Of a stretch of 24,840 nucleotides of DNA, positions 1-6,548 are shown piece after piece (position 1 is the stretch's first letter; each line of letters begins with the position of its first letter). This DNA comes from Candidatus Woesearchaeota archaeon. GTDB taxonomy: Archaea > Nanobdellota > Nanobdellia > Woesearchaeales > JABIAG01. The stretch lies in contig JAHWHN010000027.1 of the NCBI GenBank assembly GCA_019323235.1, positions 1-24,840 of the forward strand, in the 5' to 3' direction. The notes under the pieces were generated by a model that was not told where the DNA came from, searched no databases, and saw nothing but the letters and a program-made list of their open reading frames with translations. Both the position numbers and the translations under genes were made by a program.

Positions 1-518
1 TCAATAACATCAGATTTATAATTTCCAACATAATCTAATAATTCTCTTTCATCTTTCAAAAATTGTGTTGAAACATTAATTAGTTTCTCATTAACTGCTG
101 GTCCTCCAACAATTGTTTTGTAATCTTTTAATTCTTTTAATAAGGATAATGCATAAAATGCTTGACTAGAATAGACTATACTAAATGCTATTACATCTGG
201 TTTGAAATCTTTTATTTTTTGTAATAATTCTTCAAAAAATTCTGGTTTTTCATTCCTTACAACTTTCCAATTGTTTTCTGAATAAATTTTAGTTGTTTCT
301 TTTCTATATTCTAAAGTGAATTTATCATAATCTTTCCAATTTTGAGAAGTATAGTATTTTTGAGCTTCAGGAAATTTTAATGCGTGAAACTCTAAGTTTA
401 AATCTAATACATTTATTTTATTATTTGAATTGTGTTTTAAGAATGAGTATAAATTAGTAATTGAATATGGCGGAGATGCTGGTGTACAAAATGGCGGATA
501 TACTAATAATACATTCAT
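1..518 (-). CDS. B12-binding / radical SAM family protein, amino-terminal part (runs off the window)
   Basis: An open frame reads on the minus strand from an ATG at 518 to the window edge, giving 172 residues with no stop. It begins MNVLLVYPPFCTPASPPYSI, the opening typical of cobalamin-binding domains in radical SAM proteins. It later has FKPDVIAFSIVYSSQ (about residues 108-122) and TIVGGPAVN (about 138-146), which fit the alternating beta-alpha pattern and GGP turn of that Rossmann-like domain. A TATA-like TTTTTTAAAG lies about 24 nt upstream, so a leaderless message is likely. The radical SAM core with its CxxxCxxC motif would lie beyond base 1 and cannot be seen. Substrate unknown; related proteins include methyltransferases, methylthiotransferases and lipid- or cofactor-modifying enzymes. 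Confidence 0.72.
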   Translation of the reverse strand, partial: MNVLLVYPPFCTPASPPYSITNLYSFLKHNSNNKINVLDLNLEFHALKFPEAQKYYTSQNWKDYDKFTLEYRKETTKIYSENNWKVVRNEKPEFFEELLQKIKDFKPDVIAFSIVYSSQAFYALSLLKELKDYKTIVGGPAVNEKLINVSTQFLKDERELLDYVGNYKSDVI

Positions 519-628
519 AATCTAATTGACTCAAGAATTCTTTAAAAAACTAATGTTTTTTATTGCTTCGAAAGAATTTCAATAAGAAAAACTTAAAATT
601 AATAAATGAGCTATAGTAATAATTAATT

Positions 629-1327
629 ATGAACCAAATTGATAAAAACCCAAATTATAAAGAAATCTATGATATTGTAAAGAAGATGTATTTTAAGAAA
701 GGTATTTTTTCCTATGGTACCTGGGATGAGACTTATTATTCAATGAGAGTTTATGAAACTTGTAAGTTAATCTTTAATGAATTGAAAGGTAAGAAAATTA
801 ACAAACAAGAAGTTTTAACTGCAGCAATTCTTCATGATATTGGGAAAGTGAAATTAAGAATGTGGAAAATTGTAAACAGCAAAGGAGTTATAAATCAAAA
901 AGGAGTTGTAAAAGAATGGAAAAAACATCCTAAGATGAGTGTTCCTATTGCTACAAAAATTCTTTCTAAGATGGGACATTCTGAAGAATTCATAAAAAAG
1001 GTTTGTTATTTAATTGAAAATCACGATCAAAGAAAAGAATTAATGAAAAAAAGAACTATTGAATTAAAAATATTACAAGATGCCGATTTAATTGCTGACA
1101 TAGGAATGTCTGGATTTATTAGACCTTTTAGTTTTGGTGCTGCTTTTAAAAGACCGACAATTGGAACTATCAAATTTATGTCTAAACATCCAAATAGAAT
1201 TGAAGATTTTGAAGAATTAAATTTAGAAGTTTCTAAAAAGCTTGCAAAGAAAGAAATTAAGTATGAAAAGGAATTAATTTCAATGATTGCTAAAAATATT
1301 GAAACTGATTTATTTGATGAATTCTAG
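629..1327 (+). CDS. HD-domain phosphohydrolase-like protein
   Basis: A 232-residue protein with an HD metal-binding signature: ILHDIGKVK (H69-D70), a second histidine at H100 in WKKHPKMS, H132-D133 in ENHDQRKE, and D151 in LQDADLIADIG. This order matches HD hydrolases that cleave nucleotides or phosphate esters using one or two metals. Where many members have the first metal-binding His (SHSLRV-type), this protein reads YYSMRV, so that ligand seems absent. Activity may therefore rely on a different metal site or be reduced. No signal peptide or membrane segment is visible. Its 3' end overlaps the convergent DTD2 gene by four bases. Substrate cannot be inferred. Confidence 0.8.
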   Translation: MNQIDKNPNYKEIYDIVKKMYFKKGIFSYGTWDETYYSMRVYETCKLIFNELKGKKINKQEVLTAAILHDIGKVKLRMWKIVNSKGVINQKGVVKEWKKHPKMSVPIATKILSKMGHSEEFIKKVCYLIENHDQRKELMKKRTIELKILQDADLIADIGMSGFIRPFSFGAAFKRPTIGTIKFMSKHPNRIEDFEELNLEVSKKLAKKEIKYEKELISMIAKNIETDLFDEF

Positions 1328-2133
1328 CTATATTCTTTTAAGAATTTTTTAATTCTTTCATATTTTATGTTGTTATTTTCTAAGATGTCAATAACATTTT
1401 GTTTACTTTTTCCTAAACCATCCCAATCAACAATTACTAAATCTGCTTTAGGAGTTGTTTTTTCAATTGCTTCGAGAATCATTTCCTTATCTAAATGTTC
1501 TAGCATGTATTTAGGACACATATGCCCTACTGCATAATTTGAACGCTCCATTATTTTATTTGAAGAGGAATTATAATGTCCTCCACCAATGAAAATACAA
1601 GTTTTTTCTTCCTCATATTCTTGAGTGAAAACTTCTCTTATACATTGAGCTAATATTCTTCCAAATTCTTCATTTACCCATTGTTCTTCGCAACTTCCTA
1701 TTTCTACAAACATAGTTGGAGTTTCTAAATATGGACCATGATGAGTTATTTCTAAAGTGATTTCAGATTCTATTAATGATTCATGTTTTTTTAATGATAA
1801 ATAAAATTGTTTTAAGTATTGAGCTGGTGCTTTTACTAAAGTCCTGTCTTTCCCACCAAACTCTGCTTTACTCCAATTACCAATTGGATGACATGTTAAA
1901 GATGGTTTTTTTGATGCAGAAGAATGTTTTGTAGCAAATACAAATAAGTCTGCTTCAATTTCTTTGTCTAAGTTCTCTGAAAAGATTGATCTTTCATCTA
2001 TTTCATATAAATATAAATTTTGAAAGTTTAATACCTTTCTTCCTTTAAATTCTTCATTGGTTTCATGAAAGTTTAAATTATTTTTAATATTTTGATCCGC
2101 TTTTTCTGGTGTGATGATTATTGCTACTTTCAT
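1324..2133 (-). CDS. dtdA: D-aminoacyl-tRNA deacylase, archaeal/plant DTD2 (GEK1) type
   Basis: This 269-residue cytoplasmic enzyme is predicted to hydrolyse the ester bond of D-aminoacyl-tRNAs, recycling tRNAs charged with D-amino acids. Family motifs are in order: FATKHSSASKKPSLTCHPIGNW (about 66-87, quoted in outline), LEITHHGPYLETPTMFVEIGS (about 127-147), IFIGGGHYN (180-188), GHMCPKYML (203-211) and a carboxy-terminal VIVDWDGLGKS. Length and motif order match the full-length archaeal family (formerly DUF516). DTD2 is a zinc-associated enzyme unrelated in fold to bacterial DTD1. It is convergent with the HD gene, overlapping by four bases, and divergent from the unknown gene at 2250. The ATG at 2133 opens the conserved MKVAIIIT strand. 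Confidence 0.93.
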   Translation of the reverse strand: MKVAIIITPEKADQNIKNNLNFHETNEEFKGRKVLNFQNLYLYEIDERSIFSENLDKEIEADLFVFATKHSSASKKPSLTCHPIGNWSKAEFGGKDRTLVKAPAQYLKQFYLSLKKHESLIESEITLEITHHGPYLETPTMFVEIGSCEEQWVNEEFGRILAQCIREVFTQEYEEEKTCIFIGGGHYNSSSNKIMERSNYAVGHMCPKYMLEHLDKEMILEAIEKTTPKADLVIVDWDGLGKSKQNVIDILENNNIKYERIKKFLKEYS

Positions 2134-2249
2134 GAAAGTCTAGATTTAATGTAGATTTATTAATCTTTTTATTTAATATTATTAGTTTAAATAATAAAAA
2201 TCAAGTAAAATCGATAATCTTTATAACTAATTATCCCTCACTATTTCAA

Positions 2250-2927
2250 ATGAGTTTAGAATCTTTATTGCCTATGGGTAGGGACTATATTAATGAATTC
2301 ATTATGTATGGAAATAAAAAAGGAAATATTACCATTTCAGAAAAAAAAGATGAAATTTTAGATTTCCCATTAAGCAAAGATTATGAAGATAAAGAAATTG
2401 TTAAATTAAGTATTGAATATGCAGTAATTAGTTATTCTAAAAAAGAGATTCATTCTAAAGATTTAATTGATGAAATAATTGGAGAACATGAAGATTTTAA
2501 ATCTGAATTAAATGAAGGTTTAGATTTTATTATTGATTCTTTTTTAGAAGAAGATTCTAGTAAAGGCATATATTCTATTTTTCCTAGAAAAATAAAAGTT
2601 AAGATTCATGATTTCCTAAGTGAATTGAAAGGGAAATTCAGAAGGAAGAAAGAAATTAATGATGATGATGAAAATAAAGAAGAAATCTACAAAAATAGAA
2701 AAGAAGTCGTTAGACATCACGAATATATTGGAAGATTAAAGGATTGTAAAAAAATTCTAAATTATGGACTTAATTTTATTAAAAATCCAGAATATAGAGA
2801 TGAAGATTCTGAATTTAATGAAAAATTAGATAAGCTAGCTGAGTTGAATATGGACATATCTTCAACATATGACGAAATAATTGAAAGATATTATCAAAGA
2901 ATTTCTGAATTAAGTCCAAGAAGATAA
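2250..2927 (+). CDS. Hypothetical acidic/lysine-rich protein
   Basis: I do not recognise this 225-residue protein. It is highly charged, with long predicted helices. A polybasic then polyacidic stretch sits near residues 125-150 (GKFRRKKEINDDDENKEE), followed by a helical segment containing RHHEYIGRLKDCKKILNYGL. No membrane segment, signal peptide or nucleotide-binding motif is visible. A TATA-like CTTTATAACT about 27 nt before the ATG suggests a leaderless transcript. Codon use resembles the neighbours. It is convergent with the pyrophosphatase-like gene, with six bases between the stop codons. It is probably a lineage-restricted cytosolic protein. Confidence 0.7.
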   Translation: MSLESLLPMGRDYINEFIMYGNKKGNITISEKKDEILDFPLSKDYEDKEIVKLSIEYAVISYSKKEIHSKDLIDEIIGEHEDFKSELNEGLDFIIDSFLEEDSSKGIYSIFPRKIKVKIHDFLSELKGKFRRKKEINDDDENKEEIYKNRKEVVRHHEYIGRLKDCKKILNYGLNFIKNPEYRDEDSEFNEKLDKLAELNMDISSTYDEIIERYYQRISELSPRR

Positions 2928-2933
2928 AATATT

Positions 2934-3272
2934 TTATTTTCTATAAATTTCTGATTCAAAATATCTTTCTTGAAAATAAGTTTTCTCTCTGATTATTTCA
3001 TCAGAAACATTAAAACCATCTGGAACCACAATTAATTTATCGTCATCATCATTAGTTCTATGAAGTATTGCAACACATCTTCCAGAAAATTCTTTTAATG
3101 GCTCTTCAACACCTAAAATATAAACATCTAATTCTTCACCATCCCCTGATAAAGTGCCAGGAATATATCCATAGTTTACATCATAAGTAAAATTCCATTT
3201 AGGATGTTTACTTCCTAATGGCCTATCTATTTTAACATCCACTATTTGATCTAAATATTTTAAGGCTTCCAT
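2934..3272 (-). CDS. Small inorganic pyrophosphatase-like protein (family I related)
   Basis: This 112-residue protein resembles the short pyrophosphatase-like family and the core of family I PPases, which hydrolyse PPi to two phosphates with Mg2+. Visible blocks are VKIDRPLGSKHPK (13-25), YDVNYGYIPGT (30-40), SGDGEELDVYILG (42-54), and RTNDDDDKLIVVPDG. The usual PPase signature is D-x-D-P-x-D; here it reads D44-G-E46-E47-L-D49, so one metal-binding aspartate is a glutamate and the proline is lost. The protein is also much shorter than the usual 170-180 residues. Either a minimal PPase or a relative with another phosphate-ester substrate is possible. It has its own unit, convergent with the unknown gene at 2250. 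Confidence 0.78.
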   Translation of the reverse strand: MEALKYLDQIVDVKIDRPLGSKHPKWNFTYDVNYGYIPGTLSGDGEELDVYILGVEEPLKEFSGRCVAILHRTNDDDDKLIVVPDGFNVSDEIIREKTYFQERYFESEIYRK

Positions 3273-3339
3273 TTTAATAAATAACTCAATTTAATATATA
3301 AACCTAATTGAGATTTCATCGAAAATATTTTGTTAAAAC

Positions 3340-3852
3340 TTATCTTAATTTCTGATCTTTAAATCTTCCACTGTATTTTGCCTTACCTTCACATTTCTCG
3401 AAAATAACTTGACATATTTTTTCATCAGGTATTAATCTTAAAGGTATTTGACCAGCATTATATATTTCTAAGACTGTTCTGTTTGAAACTCCAGGACTTA
3501 TGAAAGGAGCAGTAATATGACTCATTAAACCAAGTCTTGCAAATCTCGATCTTGAGTGTATCCATCCACAAATATTTTCAGGAAGAGTTAATTTTTCTTT
3601 TGTTATTCCTAAAATTAATTCTCCAGGATGAAGTAAATATCCCTTCTTTGTTAATTTTAAAGAAGTTGTATAATCTTCATAATTTGTTTTTTCATTTATC
3701 GTTATTTCTTCAATATCATCTCTGAAAATTCTTAATTCATTTCCTAAAGATAAATCTATTGAACCTGGACCGACAGAAATATTCTTACTAGGAGTTATTT
3801 TAATTAATCCTTCTTTTAATGCTTTATTAATTTCATTTTTTGTTAATATCAT
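3340..3852 (-). CDS. dcd: dCTP deaminase (possibly bifunctional DCD-DUT)
   Basis: A 170-residue member of the trimeric dCTP deaminase/dUTPase superfamily. It converts dCTP to dUTP, and in bifunctional archaeal enzymes on to dUMP plus PPi, supplying precursor for dTMP. Evidence is GPGSIDLSLGNE (28-39), HPGELILG (75-82), HSRSRFARLGL (99-109), HITAPFISPG (112-121), LEIYNAGQIPLRL (128-140) with the likely catalytic glutamate E129, and the tail YSGRFKDQ (160-167). Deaminase-only and bifunctional forms cannot be told apart by eye. The ATG lies four bases after the GH130 stop. A GAGGT Shine-Dalgarno formed by the last GH130 codons indicates translational coupling. DHFR (11928) acts in the same dTMP pathway, but no thymidylate synthase is seen. 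Confidence 0.9.
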   Translation of the reverse strand: MILTKNEINKALKEGLIKITPSKNISVGPGSIDLSLGNELRIFRDDIEEITINEKTNYEDYTTSLKLTKKGYLLHPGELILGITKEKLTLPENICGWIHSRSRFARLGLMSHITAPFISPGVSNRTVLEIYNAGQIPLRLIPDEKICQVIFEKCEGKAKYSGRFKDQKLR

Positions 3853-3856
3853 TATT

Positions 3857-4846
3857 TTATACCTCTTCCATTATTTCTAATAATTTTTTTAATGATAATG
3901 TTGCTTTCCCAATTACTTTGTCTGCAGCGCCATAATATATTTCTAACTGATCTTCATTTAGTAGCAAACCCTCAGCAAAAACAACTCTATCCACAACACC
4001 ATTTATTTCCCAATCTTCTTCAGGAACTAAAAATGGTTCTTTTGTTCTTTTGATTATGTTTAATTTTTCATCTAATAATAAAGCACCACATCTATAACAC
4101 TTTTCTAAATCTCTTCCGTGGTATATGAATAAATAACCTTCATCTATTTTTAATGGAACTGCCCCTCCACCAATTTTAGAACTCTCCCACCACAATTCAG
4201 GATGTAATAATGTATGGTCTTCAATATTCTTTATGTAATCTTTCCAAAATTCTTGACTTTTTAATTCTAAAAAGTTTTCAAACTTTACAATTTGAATAGA
4301 AGGATTGAATCTATGTATCATTACAAATTTATTATCTATCTTTTCAGGAAGTAATATTGCATCTTTGTCCCATAAAATACTTTTTTTGCCTCTCTCAAAT
4401 CTTTGTTCATTCCATTTGTATTTGTAAAATTTACTTGGAGTTATGTTAATTGCTTCTTCCACTGTTAAATTTGGACTTACAATTCCTTGCTTTTCAAAAT
4501 TAATTAAATCTCTAGATATTGCTAAACCAACTCTTGCATTATTCCCATCCCATGCAGTATATAATAAATAAAACATATCATCTATTTTTGTAATTCTTGG
4601 ATCTTCTACACCATGACTTTCTTCTTCCAAAGTTGGAACTAAAATTGGTTTGTCATCCGGAATTATTTTTCCATTCTTGATGGTTCCATGACCTATTGAG
4701 GAATAATTATGTTCTTTTACTGCTCTATAAAAAATATGAATCTTACCATTATGTTCAATAATTGTAGGATTTAATACAGAATGTGATTCCCAGTCCCATT
4801 CACTTGGAGTTAAAACAACCTCTTTTTTGTTAACAATTAATTCCAT
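3857..4846 (-). CDS. GH130-type glycosidase / beta-mannoside phosphorylase family protein
   Basis: A 329-residue five-bladed beta-propeller protein of the glycoside hydrolase 130 type. The family mostly phosphorolyses beta-1,2- or beta-1,4-mannosides using inorganic phosphate. Diagnostic segments are LNPTIIEHNGKIHIFYRAV (25-43), HGVEDPRITKID (78-89) carrying the expected catalytic aspartate D82, the repeated blade signature WDGNNARVGLAISRD, KIGGGAVPL, YLFIYHGRD, and YYGAADKVIG near the end. There is no signal peptide, so action is cytoplasmic on imported or internally made oligosaccharides. A TATA-like AATTTATATTAT about 28 nt upstream supports the ATG at 4846 and a leaderless start. It is first in a two-gene operon with dCTP deaminase. 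Exact sugar linkage cannot be read from sequence. Confidence 0.88.
   Translation of the reverse strand: MELIVNKKEVVLTPSEWDWESHSVLNPTIIEHNGKIHIFYRAVKEHNYSSIGHGTIKNGKIIPDDKPILVPTLEEESHGVEDPRITKIDDMFYLLYTAWDGNNARVGLAISRDLINFEKQGIVSPNLTVEEAINITPSKFYKYKWNEQRFERGKKSILWDKDAILLPEKIDNKFVMIHRFNPSIQIVKFENFLELKSQEFWKDYIKNIEDHTLLHPELWWESSKIGGGAVPLKIDEGYLFIYHGRDLEKCYRCGALLLDEKLNIIKRTKEPFLVPEEDWEINGVVDRVVFAEGLLLNEDQLEIYYGAADKVIGKATLSLKKLLEIMEEV
3861..3865 (-). promoter_or_regulatory. Shine-Dalgarno of dcd, inside the end of the GH130 gene
   Basis: On the minus strand GAGGT is formed by the last codons of the GH130 frame and lies eight bases before the dcd ATG. It fixes the dcd start and implies that dcd is translated by reinitiation or coupling after GH130. 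Confidence 0.75.
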
Positions 4847-5044
4847 TAATTAATTCTTTATTAAACTATAATATAAATTTTTCTTTTAATCACTAATTTT
4901 ATTTTAATCAGCCAGAGAGAGGAGTTTTAATAAAAATAAGTATTTTTTTAAGCATATTTTAATTAATTTAAATTAATATTTTTATAATAATTTTAATAAT
5001 AATTTATAATAATAATTTAGTAATAACAAATAATAATAGAAACA
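4847..5044. other. AT-rich intergenic stretch without a gene
   Basis: No open frame of credible length was found here on either strand. The part nearest 4846 holds the minus-strand GH130 promoter. A purine run (GAGAGAGGAG, about 4915-4925) is followed by about 120 bases of almost pure A/T with short TAATAATAA-type runs, ending at the AbrB promoter. Such a stretch could be an easily melted region or simply a promoter-proximal spacer. No origin recognition box could be assigned with confidence. Confidence 0.6.
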
Positions 5045-5055
5045 TTTATATATAA
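5045..5055 (+). promoter_or_regulatory. TATA box of the AbrB-like/structured RNA unit
   Basis: TTTATATATAA preceded by an A/G-rich BRE-like ATAGAAAC. The expected transcription start is about 5073-5078, which would give the AbrB-like message a leader of about 90 nt, long for this window, where many genes look leaderless. Confidence 0.65.
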
Positions 5056-5118
5056 CTTAGTATATTAGATAGTAAAAAGATAAGTAATTATCTTAGAACA
5101 AACCAAACTCGCCAAATG

Positions 5119-5154
5119 ATTACCCGAGGTGGGGGGAACTCACCCGAAGGTAAT
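5119..5154 (+). promoter_or_regulatory. Leader hairpin of the AbrB-like gene with G6 tract
   Basis: ATTACC (5119-5124) pairs with GGTAAT (5149-5154). Inside it GGTG (5128-5131) can pair with CACC (5141-5144), leaving a G-rich loop. The AAGGT just before the gene, its only Shine-Dalgarno-like sequence, is buried in the outer stem. The element also contains GAGGTG (5126-5131), which is complementary to CACCTC in the loop of the downstream hairpin. Base composition stands out sharply from the flanking AT-rich DNA. The structure was inferred by eye. Confidence 0.55.
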
Positions 5155-5165
5155 TTCTAGATCAA

Positions 5166-5336
5166 ATGACAACTAAAATCAAAAGGAAATTGTACAAGAG
5201 AGGAAGTTCTTACGAGACTACAATTCCAATGCCGCTTCTATTCGCAATTGATAAAAAAAAGAAACATAATGTAATTTTCAACTATGATCCAAAAAATAAT
5301 AGATGGTTTATAGAATTTGAAGAGTCAAAAAAGTAA
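5166..5336 (+). CDS. Small AbrB/SpoVT-like DNA-binding protein
   Basis: A 56-residue open frame starting ATG ACA ACT AAA. It reads KRKLYKRGSSYETTIPMPLL, then LFAIDKKKKHNVIFNYD and ends NRWFIEFEESKK. The Arg-Gly-Ser-Ser-Tyr-x-x-Thr-Ile-Pro core followed by a beta-rich half matches a swapped-hairpin AbrB fold, and I recall very similar small proteins in DPANN archaea. Such proteins bind DNA as dimers and often act as regulators or antitoxins. No partner toxin is adjacent. The gene sits between a structured leader and four downstream hairpins, so its mRNA is unusual and may be autoregulated. The alternative, that the RNA is the main product and the ORF secondary, is not excluded. Confidence 0.8.
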   Translation: MTTKIKRKLYKRGSSYETTIPMPLLFAIDKKKKHNVIFNYDPKNNRWFIEFEESKK

Positions 5337-5345
5337 CAACAAGTA

Positions 5346-5485
5346 CGGGTCTTGAATATATCTCACCTCCCGCAATATTCAAGACTTCATGTTTATGTGG
5401 TTTTTACCACGTAAAGCTAAGTTTTTGGCAAAAAACTCGGTGTTTGTTTGGGGGGATAGGGAACTTGTTCCCTTCCCTTATTTAT
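5346..5485 (+). ncRNA. Hairpin cluster: structured 3' UTR or independent small RNA candidate
   Basis: Starting about ten bases after the AbrB-like stop, four clear hairpins follow in tandem. (1) GTCTTGAATAT (5349-5359) with ATATTCAAGAC (5375-5385): 11 bp, 15-nt loop holding TCACCTCC. (2) TTTATGTGGT (5392-5401) with ACCACGTAAA (5406-5415): 10 bp with one U-G pair and a UUUU loop. (3) AGTTTTT (5420-5426) with AAAAACT (5431-5437): 7 bp, GGCA loop. (4) A terminator-like hairpin at 5453-5477. This regularity in an AT-rich genome argues for a selected RNA. It matches no RNA family I can name; it does not look like tRNA, SRP RNA or RNase P RNA. Confidence 0.6.
5453..5485 (+). terminator. Terminator-like hairpin
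   Basis: GGGA (5453-5456), one bulged T, then AGGGAAC (5458-5464) pair with GTTCCCT (5467-5473) and TCCC (5474-5477) around a 2-nt loop: 11 bp with one bulge, followed by TTATTTATTT. It is the most stable simple hairpin noticed in the window. It would end the AbrB-like transcription unit, though archaeal termination depends mainly on the T tract. Confidence 0.55.
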
Positions 5486-5549
5486 TTAATACAAAAACAA
5501 AAAGATTATATACTAATTATTTTCTAGTTGATTTAGAGGCTTGGAATTC

Positions 5550-5732
5550 ATGCAAGGTGTTTGGATAAATGTTGAATGTTTAAAGTGCGGAAATAAAAAA
5601 GAAAGTAAATACTTTATAGAAAATCTGAAAGAGATGAGCCGAGTTTATGAAATAACATGTTCTTGTGGAAATGAAGACTGCGAACATTTTAAGCTTCTAG
5701 AAATAGACAATCAAAGAGGATTTCTTCAATAA
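5550..5732 (+). CDS. Small zinc-ribbon protein
   Basis: A 60-residue protein with metal-binding cysteines C10-x-x-C13 (VECLKCGNKK) and C37-x-C39-x4-C44 (ITCSCGNEDCEHF), enough for one zinc ribbon. The ATG at 5550 is preferred because GAGG ends ten bases before it. A TTG nine bases upstream in the same frame would lie against that site and is unlikely. No other domain is present. It lies between the AbrB-like unit and ParA, and ParA has its own promoter. A small nucleic-acid-binding or adaptor role is possible but not shown. Confidence 0.7.
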   Translation: MQGVWINVECLKCGNKKESKYFIENLKEMSRVYEITCSCGNEDCEHFKLLEIDNQRGFLQ

Positions 5733-5756
5733 AAATATAGTTTGGTATAGATAAAT

Positions 5757-5766
5757 GTTTTTAAAT
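5757..5766 (+). promoter_or_regulatory. TATA box of parA
   Basis: GTTTTTAAAT lies about 28 nt before the parA ATG at 5790, so transcription should start at or next to the start codon (leaderless). This separates parA from the upstream zinc-ribbon gene. Confidence 0.5.
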
Positions 5767-5789
5767 CAATTTCGAAATCGTTAATTAAA

Positions 5790-6542
5790 ATGAGGAAGAT
5801 ATGTGTTATTAATCAAAAAGGTGGTGTTGGAAAAACCACTACTGCTATCAATTTGGCTGCAGGACTTTCCAGAAGTAATAAAAGAGTTCTAATTATTGAC
5901 TTAGATGCGCAAGCAAATATTAGTTCATCTCTGAATGTTGGCGATGGATACAAAAACGCGTATGACTTATTATTTGAGAATGCAGAAATCAAAGAATGTA
6001 CGATTAATCTTGGGAAAAACCTAGATATTATAAAAAGTTCCAGTGGTTTATCAAAAGCAGATTATTTCTTATCTAAAGAATCAGAGAGAGAAAATTTTCT
6101 TAGAGAAAGATTAAATAAATTAACTGGTTATGATTATGTGATTTTAGATTGTCCTCCATCTTTGAACTTATTAAATCAAAACGCTATGCTTTTTGCAGAT
6201 GAAGCAATCATTCCAGTAACTACTGATTTTTTAGGAGTTGATGGTTTAAGAAAACAAGCTAAAGCAATTAAAGATTTAAATAAATACTTCGATCACAATT
6301 TAAGAATTTCAAAAGTTGTTCCAACAATGTTTGATAAAAGAAGTAAATTAGCTCATAAATCAATTGCTGATATTCAAAATGAATTCTATAATGTGGTTTC
6401 TGATCCAATCAGAATAGATACTAAATTAAAAGAATGTCCTATGGCGAAAAAATCTATTTTTTCTTATGCTGCGAAATCAAAAGCTGCTGAAGATTATTCA
6501 AAATTAGTTAAACACATTATTAGAGATGAAATTGGAACTTAA
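5790..6542 (+). CDS. ParA/Soj-family ATPase
   Basis: A 250-residue P-loop ATPase of the ParA/MinD superfamily, which uses ATP-driven dimerisation on DNA or another surface to position cargo. The deviant Walker A is NQKGGVGKTTT (8-18), with both the signature lysine K10 and K15. Walker A' is IIDLDAQANISSSL with D39, and Walker B is YDYVILDCPPSLNLL. The segment IIPVTTDFLGVDGLRKQ fits Soj-type proteins. It is full length, with no amino-terminal HTH such as plasmid ParA proteins carry, so it resembles chromosomal Soj. No ParB gene is visible within 10 kb on either side. It is convergent with the ATPase at 6549, only six bases apart. Confidence 0.92.
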   Translation: MRKICVINQKGGVGKTTTAINLAAGLSRSNKRVLIIDLDAQANISSSLNVGDGYKNAYDLLFENAEIKECTINLGKNLDIIKSSSGLSKADYFLSKESERENFLRERLNKLTGYDYVILDCPPSLNLLNQNAMLFADEAIIPVTTDFLGVDGLRKQAKAIKDLNKYFDHNLRISKVVPTMFDKRSKLAHKSIADIQNEFYNVVSDPIRIDTKLKECPMAKKSIFSYAAKSKAAEDYSKLVKHIIRDEIGT

Positions 6543-6548
6543 TTTCAT

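Noticed and set aside
3537..3725. Plus-strand open frame opposite dcd
   Set aside because: Leucine/isoleucine-rich antisense reading of a well-supported dCTP deaminase; no promoter or ribosome binding site.
5346..5485. tRNA, SRP RNA or RNase P RNA in the hairpin cluster
   Set aside because: No cloverleaf, T-loop GTTCRA sequence, SRP GNAR loop or RNase P core could be matched.
5541..5549. TTG start for the zinc-ribbon protein
   Set aside because: It would sit one base after the GAGG site; the ATG at 5550 is correctly spaced.
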